From: Pusillimonas sp. | Lineage (GTDB): Bacteria > Pseudomonadota > Gammaproteobacteria > Burkholderiales > Burkholderiaceae_B | Direction: 5' to 3' | Assembly (NCBI RefSeq): GCF_029263785.1 | Contig: NZ_JAJUFE010000008.1 | Span: 1-64,000, forward strand | Length of the DNA stretch: 64,000 nt | Shown here: positions 17,298-27,235 of the stretch, piece by piece | Layout: the number at the start of each line of letters is the position of its first letter | Position numbering within the stretch: the stretch's first letter is position 1 | Notes under the pieces: generated by a model | Databases searched by the model: none | Seen by the model: only the letters and a program-made list of their open reading frames with translations | What the model was told of the DNA's origin: nothing | Position numbers and translations under genes: made by a program

Positions 17298-18676
17298 AGC
17301 TGCTTCAGGGCATCGCCCAAGGCTGTGCGAACACCCTCTTCGATGGCCGGATGATAAAAAGGCATTTGTATCATCTGGCGTATCGTCAGCTCGGCCTGAT
17401 GTGCCCAGGCCAGCAAATGGCCGATATGTTCAGCAGCCGGACCAACCATCTCAGCGCCCAGAAACTTGCCGCTGCCAGGTTCAGCGTACACGCGCAGCTT
17501 GCCACGATTCTGCAAGATGATGCGTGACCTTCCCTGGCTTTCAAAGTCCGCCTTTCCGATGACCACTTTTTTGGGAAGCTCTCGATAAAACGCCCCCACA
17601 TGGGTAATCTGGGGCGAAGTAAACACGATTGACAATGGCGACCGACGTGTCTTGGCTTCGACGTCCGGAAACCGGGCTGCGTTCTCGCCGGCCACGTAAC
17701 CATCGTCGGCCGCTTCATGCAGTAACGGACGAGTTCCGTCGACGTCCCCTGCCAGGAATATGGGGGCTCCCACCACCTGCTGCGTCGCAAAATCAAAGCG
17801 CGGTCTCCCCTTTTCATCCAGGCTTGCAGAAGTGGCATCCAGATGCAGGCCGTTCAGCGCGGGTGGCCTGCCGGCGGCCATCAGCACGTAATCGTATCTA
17901 TCCGAACTTTCGACCCCCGATTTGTCCTTGAGTCGTGCTTCAACTTCGTCACCATGCCTGACCACTTCGACTACGTCGGTGCCAAGCCGCAGGTCAAACT
18001 CGGATTGGAACGCCGCCAGGGCACTGGCATTAACCACTGGGTCCGAGATGCCGCCAAGCAGTTCACTTCGCCCGACCACGACCACCCTTACACCCAGGCG
18101 AGACAAGGCCTGGCCCAGCTCCAGCCCTACGGGTCCGGAGCCCACCACCAGCACACGAGAAGGGAGGTCATCCCATGCAAAGACGTCGTCGTTGACGACA
18201 AGCCGGTCACCAAGAGACCGGTACATCTGGGGTATGAAAGGCGCTGAGCCGGTGGCTACGACCGTAGCCACGGTATTGATTCTGACGCTGTCGTTTACCT
18301 GCAGAACGGTGTCTGACGTGAATCGCGCCCATCCGCGTAACTTTTCGTCGGCTGGCATCGCGTTGACGGTCTCAAGTACAAACCCCACAAACCGGTCACG
18401 CTCGCGTTTGACGCGTTCCATGACCTGCTTTCCGTCCACCTTGATCGCGCCGTCAATACGAACTCCGAACGCTGCCGCCTGGCGTGCACCATGCGCAGCG
18501 TTAGCCGCAGCAATCAGGAGTTTGGAGGGCATGCAACCGACACGCGCGCACATGGTGCCATAAGGACCGCCTTCGATCAGCAGAACCCTGCGACCTGCGG
18601 CCTTGACTGCCCGGTAAGCAGTCAATCCAGCTGTACCTGCACCAATGATGACTACGTCAGTGTCGATTGTTTTCAT
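17294..18676 (-). CDS. Dihydrolipoamide dehydrogenase-like pyridine nucleotide-disulfide oxidoreductase
   Basis: 460 residues without a lipoyl domain. FAD motif VIIGAGTAGLTA at the N-terminus, redox pair MCARVGCMPSK, NAD(P) motif VVGSGPVGLELG, FAD motif FLAGDVDG and C-terminal YHPAIEEGV with the His/Glu dyad. This is a complete class I flavoprotein disulfide reductase, but TMCARVGC differs from the VCLNVGC of true E3, so its substrate could be another disulfide. It is a second paralog beside lpdA of the PDH operon. GGAG precedes the ATG at 18676. Confidence 0.85.
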   Translation of the reverse strand: MKTIDTDVVIIGAGTAGLTAYRAVKAAGRRVLLIEGGPYGTMCARVGCMPSKLLIAAANAAHGARQAAAFGVRIDGAIKVDGKQVMERVKRERDRFVGFVLETVNAMPADEKLRGWARFTSDTVLQVNDSVRINTVATVVATGSAPFIPQMYRSLGDRLVVNDDVFAWDDLPSRVLVVGSGPVGLELGQALSRLGVRVVVVGRSELLGGISDPVVNASALAAFQSEFDLRLGTDVVEVVRHGDEVEARLKDKSGVESSDRYDYVLMAAGRPPALNGLHLDATSASLDEKGRPRFDFATQQVVGAPIFLAGDVDGTRPLLHEAADDGYVAGENAARFPDVEAKTRRSPLSIVFTSPQITHVGAFYRELPKKVVIGKADFESQGRSRIILQNRGKLRVYAEPGSGKFLGAEMVGPAAEHIGHLLAWAHQAELTIRQMIQMPFYHPAIEEGVRTALGDALKQL

Positions 18677-18769
18677 TATGGCTCCGTGACATGGCCTGTT
18701 TCGCGACGTCAGCCTGGCCCATGAGCGATTCAGACTGACGTTAGCCTGGCAAGTCTCGGCGCCCGGACC

Positions 18770-19345
18770 TTACAGCCCCGTCCATTCCTTGACGAAGTCC
18801 CGGTAATCGGGCCGCTCGATTGGATCGGAAGGAGCAATGGGCGTGCCAATGGCAAGATAGCCCATGAAGCGGTACTCGAGGGCATCGTAATCCAGGGCGT
18901 CATGTACCTCATCGACATATGTGCCCAAGCCCGTGCTCCAGTATGCACCATAACCCAGCATATGTGCAGCATTCAGCATATTGGTTACTGCAGCACCGGT
19001 GGCAAGCAGCCGCTCGTCCTCGGGAATCTTGGTATTACTGCTGTCCATGCGACACGCCAGGGCAACCAGCAAGGGAACTTTCGAAAGCCAATCACGGGTG
19101 GACGCTTCTTTTTGTGTTGTCAGCGGCAAGCCGGCCCTTTTGATGGCTCCGATGGCAAAGTCGGCCCATCGCTGTACCGCGTCACCACGGATCAGCGTAA
19201 ACCGCCATGGCCGCAGCCGCCCGTGATCCGGCGCCGACATGCCGGCTTGAAGAATCTGGGAAAGATGCTCGTCGGTGGGTCCTGGAGCCTGCACAAACTT
19301 GACTGAACGCCGGTTAAACAAATAGTCGATGGGTGGAACAGACAT
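18770..19345 (-). CDS. Nitroreductase family protein (YdjA-like)
   Basis: 191 residues. The N-terminal RRSVKFVQAPGPT corresponds to the FMN-phosphate Arg/Ser motif of the family, and MSAPDHGRLRPWRFTLI matches the short YdjA subgroup of flavin NAD(P)H reductases. AAMLGYGAYW-type sequence (HMLGYGAYWSTG) lies near the C-terminal flavin site. Physiological substrate unknown. AGGA precedes the start at good spacing. Alone between the Lpd-like gene and pdxJ; 93 bp of unremarkable spacer separates it from the former. Confidence 0.85.
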   Translation of the reverse strand: MSVPPIDYLFNRRSVKFVQAPGPTDEHLSQILQAGMSAPDHGRLRPWRFTLIRGDAVQRWADFAIGAIKRAGLPLTTQKEASTRDWLSKVPLLVALACRMDSSNTKIPEDERLLATGAAVTNMLNAAHMLGYGAYWSTGLGTYVDEVHDALDYDALEYRFMGYLAIGTPIAPSDPIERPDYRDFVKEWTGL

Positions 19346-19418
19346 CGTGAATCCTTTAAGACGAGCCCAGGCGCAACGCCAGGGCGAATGAATAACTCCC
19401 CTTACGGGTAGAAATCAC

Positions 19419-19459
19419 CCTGCCAACGCAGGATTTTGGTAATGCCTGCCAACGGCAGG
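19419..19459. repeat. Two tandem GGCAGG hairpins just after pdxJ
   Basis: CCTGCCAACGGCAGG (19445..19459) is a perfect 6-bp stem with a 3-base loop, one base after the pdxJ stop. A second near-copy CCTGCCAACGCAGG (19419..19432) forms a 5-bp stem. Neither has a long T-run; they may serve as a transcript end or 3' stabiliser. Confidence 0.5.
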
Positions 19460-19460
19460 A

Positions 19461-20189
19461 TCAGTTTGGCGAGGAAGCTGCGACGAGCAGTGCCTTCATG
19501 TCCCGCACTGCTTTTTCCAGTCCGTCGAAAACCGCCTGGGAAATTATGGCATGTCCGATATTCAGCTCGGCAATTCCCGGCAAAGCCGCGATGGCAGACA
19601 CGTTTTCGTAATGGAGCCCGTGACCGGCATTCACGCGCAAGCCGAGTCCTGCTCCCAGGGCGGCGCCCTGTCGTACGCGCTCGAGTTCTGTCTGCATGTC
19701 GGGGCCTGTCGCCTCTGCGTAAGCCCCGGTGTGCAGCTCGATGACGGTCGCACCCGCGCGGCCGGCCGCCTCGATCTGAGCTGGGTCGGGATCGATGAAC
19801 AGGGACGCCCTGATCCCCGCATCGTGCAGGCGATTCACGGCATCGCGCACGCTGTCAAAGTGTCCCACAACATCCAGCCCGCCTTCTGTCGTCAACTCTT
19901 CGCGTCGTTCGGGAACCAGACAGACATCGTGGGGACGAGCCTTGCACGCAAGCTCCAGCATCTCGGGCGTGATTGCACACTCAAGGTTCATCCGGGTGCG
20001 CAACTTGGCTCGAATGGCCGGTACATCAGCGTCCTGAATGTGCCGCCTGTCTTCGCGCAAATGAAGTGTGATCAGGTCAGCACCCGCCTCTTCAGCAATG
20101 ACTGCGGCGCGAACCGGATCGGGATACGCGGTGAGCCGTTGCTGGCGCAAGGTTGCAACGTGGTCGATATTGACGCCAAGCTCGATCAT
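19461..20189 (-). CDS. pdxJ: Pyridoxine 5'-phosphate synthase
   Basis: Condenses 1-deoxyxylulose 5-phosphate with aminoacetone 3-phosphate to form pyridoxine 5'-phosphate. 242 residues with the typical start [17 protein letters not shown], then [29 protein letters not shown] and the C-terminal [12 protein letters not shown]. The start codon overlaps the stop of the upstream outer-membrane efflux gene by 4 bp (ATGA), so it is coupled to the efflux operon. In many proteobacteria pdxJ sits instead with recO and acpS. Confidence 0.97.
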   Translation of the reverse strand: MIELGVNIDHVATLRQQRLTAYPDPVRAAVIAEEAGADLITLHLREDRRHIQDADVPAIRAKLRTRMNLECAITPEMLELACKARPHDVCLVPERREELTTEGGLDVVGHFDSVRDAVNRLHDAGIRASLFIDPDPAQIEAAGRAGATVIELHTGAYAEATGPDMQTELERVRQGAALGAGLGLRVNAGHGLHYENVSAIAALPGIAELNIGHAIISQAVFDGLEKAVRDMKALLVAASSPN

Positions 20190-21673
20190 TTTTCGGCCTC
20201 GACAGACACACCGATCACGGGATTGCCCGAGACAGGTTCATCAGTATTTTCGACCCATCCCCCACCCAGTGCCTTGTACAGTTCGACACGGTTAAGCAGG
20301 GAGTTCAGGCCGGTCTGAAGAAATTGCCGCTGTGCCGAGTAAAGCCCTACTTCGGCTGTCTGCACCTGCAGGAAGCTATCGATCCCTTCCTGGTAGCGCA
20401 GCTTGGCGATCTCAAGCGTCTTGGCATTGGACTCTTCAAGCGAGCGCAGGGCATCCAGCTGGCTGGCGTAGGTAGCCTCACCCGCCAATGAATCCGCAAC
20501 CTCACGGAACGCAACCTGGATGGCTTTCTCGTATTCGGCTACCGCGATGTTCTTGCGTGCCTCGGCCAGGTCCAGGTTCCCGCTTACTCCGCCGGAAAAC
20601 AGCGGGATGGTGATTTGGGGTGAGTAGGTCCAGTATCTGTTGTCAGAGCTGAACAAACCGCCGAGTTGGCCACTGGCGAATCCTAGCAGTCCCGTAATGG
20701 AAATGTTCGGAAAGAATGCCGCACGCGCTGCGCCGATGTTTGCATTCGCAGCCACCAGCGCATGTTCAGCAGCAATGATGTCAGGTCGGCGGGCAAGCAG
20801 ATCTGACGGCAGCCCGACCGGAATTGAGGTCAGGAGCTGATCCTTGCCAAAGGGTTGCGATGCCGGAAGGTCGACAGGAGGCTGCTCGCCCAGCAACAGA
20901 AGCAAGGCGTTCTGCGCCTGTGCTTCCAGGCGCGTGAGCTCTGCTATGTCGGCGCGAACCGTATCCAGTTGCCCCTGTGCCTGATTCAGGTCCAGTGCGC
21001 CGGCCACACCCGAATCAAAGCGGCGCTGAACGATATCAAACGAGGCCTGCCGCGCCGCCAGGGTGCGACGCGCAAGCTCAAGCTGCTGTTCGGTTGCTCG
21101 CAAGGTGAAGTACGCTTCGGCCACCTGGGCCACCAGGCTTATGTGTACCGTACGCCGGGCGGCTTCGGTTGCCAGGTACTGTTGGTATGCGGCTTCGGAA
21201 AGATTACGTATACGACCAAAGAAATCAAGTTCGAACGAGGTGATGCCCACCCCGGCCTGATACATACGTGTCACGCTTGGCGCATCGGGTCCGCCCATGC
21301 GCAGGCCTTCGGGGTTGCGAGTTACCTGGGAGAGGCCGCCGGCGCCGAATGTTGGCAATCTTTCACTTTGCTGAATGCCAAACTGGGCCCTCGCTTCCTG
21401 GACTCGCTCGATTGCAACCCGCAGGTCACGGTTATTCTCCAGCGCAATCCCGATCAGCGCCTGCAGCTGTGGGTCACGGAAAAACTCCCGCCATCCCAGG
21501 TCGGCAGACACTTCCGTGCCCTGTTGACCAGACGCCGTAGCATCTGTGTACGTTGGATACTGGCCCGGAACCGGAGCCGCCGGGCGCTCGTACTTGGGCG
21601 CCAGCGAGCATCCGGCCAGTATCAGCGCGGTCAGCGTCGGTAAGGCGGTATTACGAAAAACGCGTCGACTCAT
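20186..21673 (-). CDS. RND efflux outer-membrane lipoprotein (OprM/NodT family)
   Basis: 495 residues: signal peptide with lipobox LAGC (Cys22), then the duplicated OEP (TolC-like) domain, visible as two sets of long helices (for example [19 protein letters not shown] and its second-half counterpart [20 protein letters not shown]). It should form the outer-membrane channel for the pump encoded just upstream. The start overlaps the pump stop by 4 bp, and its own stop overlaps pdxJ by 4 bp. Confidence 0.95.
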   Translation of the reverse strand: MSRRVFRNTALPTLTALILAGCSLAPKYERPAAPVPGQYPTYTDATASGQQGTEVSADLGWREFFRDPQLQALIGIALENNRDLRVAIERVQEARAQFGIQQSERLPTFGAGGLSQVTRNPEGLRMGGPDAPSVTRMYQAGVGITSFELDFFGRIRNLSEAAYQQYLATEAARRTVHISLVAQVAEAYFTLRATEQQLELARRTLAARQASFDIVQRRFDSGVAGALDLNQAQGQLDTVRADIAELTRLEAQAQNALLLLLGEQPPVDLPASQPFGKDQLLTSIPVGLPSDLLARRPDIIAAEHALVAANANIGAARAAFFPNISITGLLGFASGQLGGLFSSDNRYWTYSPQITIPLFSGGVSGNLDLAEARKNIAVAEYEKAIQVAFREVADSLAGEATYASQLDALRSLEESNAKTLEIAKLRYQEGIDSFLQVQTAEVGLYSAQRQFLQTGLNSLLNRVELYKALGGGWVENTDEPVSGNPVIGVSVEAEK

Positions 21674-24600
21674 TCTTGATTCCCGTTCTTGGCAGACCCG
21701 GGCTCCGATTGGTTATCGTCAATATCATGGTGCACGGAAGTCAGTGGGCCGGCGTGCGCGCCGCTGACCTTGGGCCGGGTCTTGAACAAGCGAAGTATCA
21801 CCACGAAAAAGGTTGGCACAAATACCATCGCCAAGGGGGTCGCGGCAAGCATGCCGCCCAACACGCCCAGGCCCACGGCATTCTGGCTGGCCGCACCTGC
21901 TCCGGTAGCCAGAGCCAGCGGTACCACGCCCATGATGAATGCGAAGGATGTCATGAGGATGGGGCGGAAACGCAGCCGTGCGGCCTCAACAGTTGCCTCG
22001 ATGATGTTACCGCTATAGGCGTAACTGTCTTTGGCGAACTCGACAATCAGAATGGCGTTCTTGGCCGCCAGCCCGATCACTGTCACCATCCCCACCTGGA
22101 AATACACGTCGTTCGGCATTCCGAGCGCGGATATCAGCCCCACAGCGCCCAGCATGCCCAGAGGCACCATCAGCATCACCGAAAGCGGAATGGCCCAGCT
22201 TTCGTACAGTGCCGCCAACACCATGAACACTACCAGCATGGCCAGTGACAGCAGAATGACAGACTGCGCACCTGCTTGCTTCTCTTGGTATGACAGGCCG
22301 GTCCATTCATAGCCGAAGCCGTTGGGCAGCTGTGCGACCAAGGCCTCCATTTCGGCCATGGCCTCGCCAGTCGAGTAACCCGGTGCGGCGGTACCGCCAA
22401 TACGGACGGATTCGTAGCTGTTGTAACGCACAACCTGGACCGGCCCTTGCGTCCACTCGGCGGTCACGAACGACGACAGGGGAACAGCTTCGCCGGCGGC
22501 ATTGCGCGCCGTAAGCTTCATGAGGTCGTCAGGAGACATGCGGTGCTTCTGATCAGCCTGCACCCACACGTTCTGCATCCATCCCATATTGGGAAACTTG
22601 CCCACATAGGATGAGCCGACCGCTGTAGAGATCAGCGCAGAGGCTTCCGAGAAATCCACCCCGAGCGCAGCGGCTTTCTGCCGGTCGATCTTTACATTAA
22701 GCTGCGGACCCGGACCGAGGCCTGTCACGCGAGTATCCTGCAGCTTCGGATTCTGCATGGCTGCTTGCAACAATTGTTGCGTGGCTGCCTGCAGGGCGTC
22801 ATGTCCGAGACCGCCCCGATCCTGCAATCGAAGATCGAAACCGGCGGCATTGCCCAGCGACGAAATAGCCGGAGGCACAATGGCAAAGACCATAGAGTCG
22901 GGCAAGCCGAACAACAGGTTCTGGTTCGCCTTGTCAGCTACGGCCTGGGCAGAGTTTTCGCGTCCCTTGCGCTCCGAGAAATCCTTGAGGGGTACAAAGG
23001 CAATCGCCGCGTTAAGGCCGCTACCGTTAAAACTGAAGCCCTGAACCGAGATGACGTTCTGCGTTTGCGGCTGGTTGAAGAAATATTGTTCAACCTTACG
23101 GATGGTCTCCTGCGTTCGGTTAGCGGTAGCACCCGACGGCAGTTCGATGTTCACAATTGCGTATCCCTGGTCCTCTTGGGGCAGGAACGAGGTGGGCATG
23201 CGGAAGTACAGGAAGCCCATCACCAACGCCAGCAACAGGTAGATGAACATCATGCGGCCCGTACGTTTCAGGCTCTTGCCCACCCAGCCTTCGTAGCGTC
23301 GGGTGATCCGATCGAATTTTCGGTTGAACCAGCCGAAGAAACCACGCTTTTCCTCGTGATGCCCTTTTGGAATAGGCTTGAGAATCGTGGCGCACAAGGC
23401 AGGGGTAAACGTCAATGCCAGGAACCCGGAAAACAGGATGGAAACCGCCATGGCCACCGAGAACTGGCGATAAATCACCCCGACCGAGCCGGACATGAAT
23501 GCCAGCGGGAAAAACACCGTAGCCAACACCAGCGTCATGCCAACCACGGCCCCACTGATCTGGGGCATGGCCTTTTTCGTAGCCTCTTTGGGACTGATGC
23601 CCTCTTCGGCCATGATCCGTTCCACGTTCTCGACCACAACGATCGCATCGTCAACCAGGATACCAATGGCCAGCACCATGGCGAACATGGTCAGGACGTT
23701 GATCGAGAAACCGAACGCCAGCATCACGGCCAAGGCCCCCAGGATGGCGATAGGCACCACCAGCGCGGGAATCAGCGTGTACCGGACGTTCTGCAAGAAC
23801 AGGAACATCACCAGGAACACCAGCACCATGGCCTCGACCAGGGTGTGCAGCACCTGTTCGATAGATGTTTCCACATACGGGGTGGTGTCATATGGAATGG
23901 AGTATTCCATATTGGGCGGGAAGAACTTCGAGAGTTCTTCCATTTGCCTCTTGACGCCCTCAGCGGTCGTCAGGGCGTTGGCGTTGGGCGTCAGGGAAAT
24001 GGCAAAAGCGGCTGTCGTCTTGCCATTGAGCCATGCGCCAAACTGATAGGTGTCCGAGCCGACCTCAACTCGCGCTACGTCCTTGATTCGCACGGCCGAG
24101 CCGTCCACATTTGCCCGCAGGACAATGTTTTCGAAATCCTGAACGCTGGAAAGTTCGCCATTGAGCAGTATCGGCGCGGCGACGCGCTGATCGCTGGGAT
24201 TGGGTGGCGATCCCAGGATACCGCCCGAGATCAGCTTGTTCTGATTGGCGATGGCGGCATTGACCTGCGCCATGCTCAGGTTGTAACCGGTGAGCTTGTC
24301 GGGGTCGACCCACACCCGCATCGCTCGTGGCGCGGCAAACAACTGGAACTTTCCGACCCCGGGAACCCGGGCGATGGTGTTCTGAACGTTGCGGGTAATG
24401 TAATCGGCCAGAGCCGTCTGATCCATCGACCCGTCAGTCGAAGTAATGGTGACGACCAGCAAGAAGTTCGGATTGGCCTGCTCTACCTTCAGACCCTGCT
24501 GCATCACGGCGGCCGGAAGGCTGGCGCTGACATTCGAGATACGATTTTGCACGTCCACCTGGGCCATGTCCGGGTCCGTGCCCGGCGCAAAGGTTGCCGT

Positions 24601-24870
24601 GATCTCGGCGCGTCCATACGAGTCACTGATCGACTCGTAATAAAGCAGACCCTTGGCACCGTTAAGTTCATTCTCGATCAGACTGGCGACCGACTGCGCC
24701 ACGTCCTTAGCCGATGCGCCGGGATAGGTCGCATTGATCGTAATGGAAGGTGGAGCCACTTCGGGGTACTGCGACACCGGCATATTGGGGATTGCCAGCA
24801 GGCCGGCCAAAGTGATGGCCAATGCCACCACCCAGGCAAAAATCGGTCTCTCAATAAAAAACTGTGGCAT
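21670..24870 (-). CDS. RND multidrug efflux transporter (AcrB/MexB family)
   Basis: 1066 residues, a normal HAE1 length. MPQFFIERPIFAWVVAL start, twelve expected membrane segments, and the proton-relay Asp pair in GILVDDAIVVVENVER (about 405-408). The IVNIELPSGAT, DFSEASALI and ALYESWAIPLSVM segments are typical. Proton-driven export of hydrophobic drugs from the inner membrane through the tripartite channel. Substrates cannot be deduced. C-terminal tail is long and polar (about 40 residues). 76 bp after the adaptor gene; a GTGAG precedes the start. Confidence 0.96.
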   Translation of the reverse strand: MPQFFIERPIFAWVVALAITLAGLLAIPNMPVSQYPEVAPPSITINATYPGASAKDVAQSVASLIENELNGAKGLLYYESISDSYGRAEITATFAPGTDPDMAQVDVQNRISNVSASLPAAVMQQGLKVEQANPNFLLVVTITSTDGSMDQTALADYITRNVQNTIARVPGVGKFQLFAAPRAMRVWVDPDKLTGYNLSMAQVNAAIANQNKLISGGILGSPPNPSDQRVAAPILLNGELSSVQDFENIVLRANVDGSAVRIKDVARVEVGSDTYQFGAWLNGKTTAAFAISLTPNANALTTAEGVKRQMEELSKFFPPNMEYSIPYDTTPYVETSIEQVLHTLVEAMVLVFLVMFLFLQNVRYTLIPALVVPIAILGALAVMLAFGFSINVLTMFAMVLAIGILVDDAIVVVENVERIMAEEGISPKEATKKAMPQISGAVVGMTLVLATVFFPLAFMSGSVGVIYRQFSVAMAVSILFSGFLALTFTPALCATILKPIPKGHHEEKRGFFGWFNRKFDRITRRYEGWVGKSLKRTGRMMFIYLLLALVMGFLYFRMPTSFLPQEDQGYAIVNIELPSGATANRTQETIRKVEQYFFNQPQTQNVISVQGFSFNGSGLNAAIAFVPLKDFSERKGRENSAQAVADKANQNLLFGLPDSMVFAIVPPAISSLGNAAGFDLRLQDRGGLGHDALQAATQQLLQAAMQNPKLQDTRVTGLGPGPQLNVKIDRQKAAALGVDFSEASALISTAVGSSYVGKFPNMGWMQNVWVQADQKHRMSPDDLMKLTARNAAGEAVPLSSFVTAEWTQGPVQVVRYNSYESVRIGGTAAPGYSTGEAMAEMEALVAQLPNGFGYEWTGLSYQEKQAGAQSVILLSLAMLVVFMVLAALYESWAIPLSVMLMVPLGMLGAVGLISALGMPNDVYFQVGMVTVIGLAAKNAILIVEFAKDSYAYSGNIIEATVEAARLRFRPILMTSFAFIMGVVPLALATGAGAASQNAVGLGVLGGMLAATPLAMVFVPTFFVVILRLFKTRPKVSGAHAGPLTSVHHDIDDNQSEPGSAKNGNQE

Positions 24871-24946
24871 GTGTGCTCACTTTAAAAGCTTGGATGTCGC
24901 GGGCCGGCCAGGGCCCGCATAGACAGTTTCTATCTGCGTTCCGGCA

Positions 24947-26230
24947 TCACGAGCCAGAGCCCGGAGCCTGGCCGGGTTCGGCGGCGTCGCCTTGCCGCGC
25001 AGCACCCTGGCCCGATTGGCCCCCCTCAGCACCGCCAGCGCCTTGGGCGGGGGGCTGTTGCGGCTGTCCTTGGCCAGGTTTGGCGCCAGGCTGCCAGGGT
25101 ATGGGCTGGACAGGTACGCCAGGTCGAATCTTCTGGAAGCCCTCGACAACAACAACATCACCCGCAGAGAGGCCCGAAGTGATCATCCACTTGCCGTCAA
25201 TTGCCGGGCCAGTGGTAACCGGCGTGGCATGTACCTGGCCGTCCTTGACCAGCATGAGGGCACCTTTGCCGTCGGCGGTGCGCTGCAGCGCCTGCTGGGG
25301 CACCATCAAGGCTTTCTCGTCCACACCCTGCGCCAGCAGGACCCGAACGTACATGCCGGGAAGCAGGATTTCATCAGGGTTGGGAAATTCGGCCCGCATA
25401 TTGACCTGACCGGTAGTCGGGTCGACGGAGACACCGGAAAACAGCAGTTTTCCGGAATGGTCGTACACGCTGCCGTCTTCGAGAATTACGGTGGCCTTTG
25501 CTGCCTCTTCACCGGCGCGTTCAAGGGTGCCATCGGCCAGCGCCTTGCGAAGCTGGGCCAGTTCAGCCGTTGGACGGGTAATGTCGACGTAGACCCGGTC
25601 GAGCTGCTGGACAGTGGCCATCTGGGTAGCGTTGGCACTGCTGACAAGAGCACCTTCCGTCACCATGGCGGCTCCGATACGTCCATCGATAGGCGAAGTG
25701 ACCTTGGTGTAACCCAGGTTGATCTCCGCGGCCTGGAGCGCGGCCTTGGCTGCTGCGATTGCCGCTTCGCCCTGAGCCGCGGCAGCGACGGCGTTGTCAT
25801 ACTCCTGACGGCTTACCGCGTTGGCATCGATCAGCTTGCTGTAACGCCTTGCCAGGGTACGCGCAGCCTGCGCATCCGCTTCTGCCTGTTTCAGCTGTGC
25901 GGCCGCCTGGGCACGAGCAGCCTCGTAAGGAGCGGGATCAATCGTGAACAACAATTCACCGGCCTTGACATCACTGCCTTGAACAAAATTGATTTCTTCC
26001 ACTATGCCCGTAACACGTGCACGGATCTGCGCATTCTTGATGGCATCGACACGCCCCGGCAAGTCGACGACGACTTCGGTACGTGCAGGTTCGACGGTAA
26101 TCACGCTGACCGGCACTTTCATATCACCATGCGGACCCTGGGCTTCCTTACCGCAAGCCGCAAGCAGCACTAACGACGAAAGCAAAAACACTCGGGCCTG
26201 CTGCCGGGCGGGCAGACGAAAAATGCGCAT
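24947..26230 (-). CDS. RND efflux periplasmic adaptor (AcrA/MexA family lipoprotein)
   Basis: 427 residues with lipobox LLAAC (Cys26). Lipoyl-like halves flank a helical hairpin (about 100-170, Ala/Gln/Glu-rich), followed by the YTKVTSPIDGRIG and DPTTGQVNMRAEFPNP segments of the family. The C-terminal about 45 residues are a Gly/Gln/Pro-rich tail (GQGQPQQPPAQ), probably disordered. The frame is open to 26326; ATG 26230 is chosen because AGGAG lies upstream and it gives a proper signal peptide. First gene of the efflux operon. Confidence 0.94.
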   Translation of the reverse strand: MRIFRLPARQQARVFLLSSLVLLAACGKEAQGPHGDMKVPVSVITVEPARTEVVVDLPGRVDAIKNAQIRARVTGIVEEINFVQGSDVKAGELLFTIDPAPYEAARAQAAAQLKQAEADAQAARTLARRYSKLIDANAVSRQEYDNAVAAAAQGEAAIAAAKAALQAAEINLGYTKVTSPIDGRIGAAMVTEGALVSSANATQMATVQQLDRVYVDITRPTAELAQLRKALADGTLERAGEEAAKATVILEDGSVYDHSGKLLFSGVSVDPTTGQVNMRAEFPNPDEILLPGMYVRVLLAQGVDEKALMVPQQALQRTADGKGALMLVKDGQVHATPVTTGPAIDGKWMITSGLSAGDVVVVEGFQKIRPGVPVQPIPWQPGAKPGQGQPQQPPAQGAGGAEGGQSGQGAARQGDAAEPGQAPGSGS

Positions 26231-26299
26231 CAATGGCTCCTGGGGAAACAGCGCCGGGGTGTAACGCCCGGCGACGGCTCTGTAATTTTTGGCAAACGA

Positions 26300-26319
26300 C
26301 GAGTATAAAACGAAACTCG
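26300..26319 (-). promoter_or_regulatory. Candidate efflux-operon promoter with short inverted repeat
   Basis: An inverted repeat CGAGT (26300..26304) / ACTCG (26315..26319) overlaps a minus-strand TATACT -10-like hexamer, 70-90 bp upstream of the adaptor start. The -35 (TTTAAT) is weak. No regulator gene adjoins. The wider gap 26231..26437 holds no gene; a second inverted repeat CGGATC/GATCCG spans 26366..26391, between the ABC ATPase stop and this promoter. Confidence 0.35.
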
Positions 26320-26437
26320 ATCTCATTAAACGAAGAAATAATTTCAGATTTATGATTGCATACGCCGGATCTTATGGTTGTTGTTGATCCGACCTGTGCA
26401 GCCAGGCGGCGCAATCCTGCTGGCTGCCCGACTGGTC

Positions 26438-27235
26438 TCACCCTAACAGCAGGGCGTCATCCGAGACTGTTTCTCCACGTACGCGCTCAAACATCTTGAG
26501 CAAATGTGGCACGTCGAGCCTGCGCCGCTCTTCGCCTGACACATCAAGGACAACCTGTCCCTGATGCAGCATGATGGTCCTGTCGCCGGTTTCGAGCGCC
26601 TGCTGCATGCTATGTGTAACCATCAGGGTAGTCAATTGACGTTCTGCCACGATGCGTCGCGTGATATCTAGAACAAACGCGGCAATCCGCGGGTCGAGGG
26701 CCGCAGTGTGCTCATCGAGCAACAATATGCGGGACGGCCGCAGCGCTGCCATCAACAGGCTGACGGCTTGACGCTGTCCCCCCGAAAGCAGGCCAATGCG
26801 GTCGCCCAGACGACTCTCAAGTCCAAGTCCCAACTTGGCCAACCGCTCGGCACACTCGGTGCGAAGTTGAGGTGCCAGAGCCCGTTTCAGGCCCCGGCGC
26901 TCACCGCGATTGGCTGCCAGGGCAAGGTTCTCTTCAATGGTCAGGTCTTCGCACGTACCCAACAAAGGGTCCTGAAATACCCGCGCCACCATGCCGGCCC
27001 TATCCCAAACCGGCATCCGATTGAGTTCGACATCGTCAATGCGCAGGGAACCCCGGTCGAGCTGAACTTCTCCCGAGATGGCATTTAGCAGCGTGGATTT
27101 GCCTGCCCCGTTGGAACCGATGACGGTCACGAATTGCCCCGTAGGTATTTCGAGTGACAGCCCGCGTAACGCCCGGGTCTCGATCGGTGTCCCTGCATTG
27201 AACGTGATGTGCAGATCTTGTGCTATTAACATCAT
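26438..27235 (-). CDS. ABC transporter ATP-binding protein
   Basis: 265 residues with Walker A GSNGAGKSTLL, signature LSGGQRQAVSL, Walker B RILLLDEHTAAL and switch His in MVTHSMQQAL. The substitution DEH where most ATPases have DEP is common in the ABC_sub_bind-associated class. It should energise the permease encoded just upstream; the two overlap by 4 bp. Third gene of binding protein, permease, ATPase order. Confidence 0.93.
   Translation of the reverse strand: MMLIAQDLHITFNAGTPIETRALRGLSLEIPTGQFVTVIGSNGAGKSTLLNAISGEVQLDRGSLRIDDVELNRMPVWDRAGMVARVFQDPLLGTCEDLTIEENLALAANRGERRGLKRALAPQLRTECAERLAKLGLGLESRLGDRIGLLSGGQRQAVSLLMAALRPSRILLLDEHTAALDPRIAAFVLDITRRIVAERQLTTLMVTHSMQQALETGDRTIMLHQGQVVLDVSGEERRRLDVPHLLKMFERVRGETVSDDALLLG

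Noticed and set aside
22765-24885. Long open frame (706 codons) on the plus strand opposite the RND pump gene
   Set aside because: Antisense of a complete AcrB-type gene; the His/Gln-rich translation resembles no protein family.
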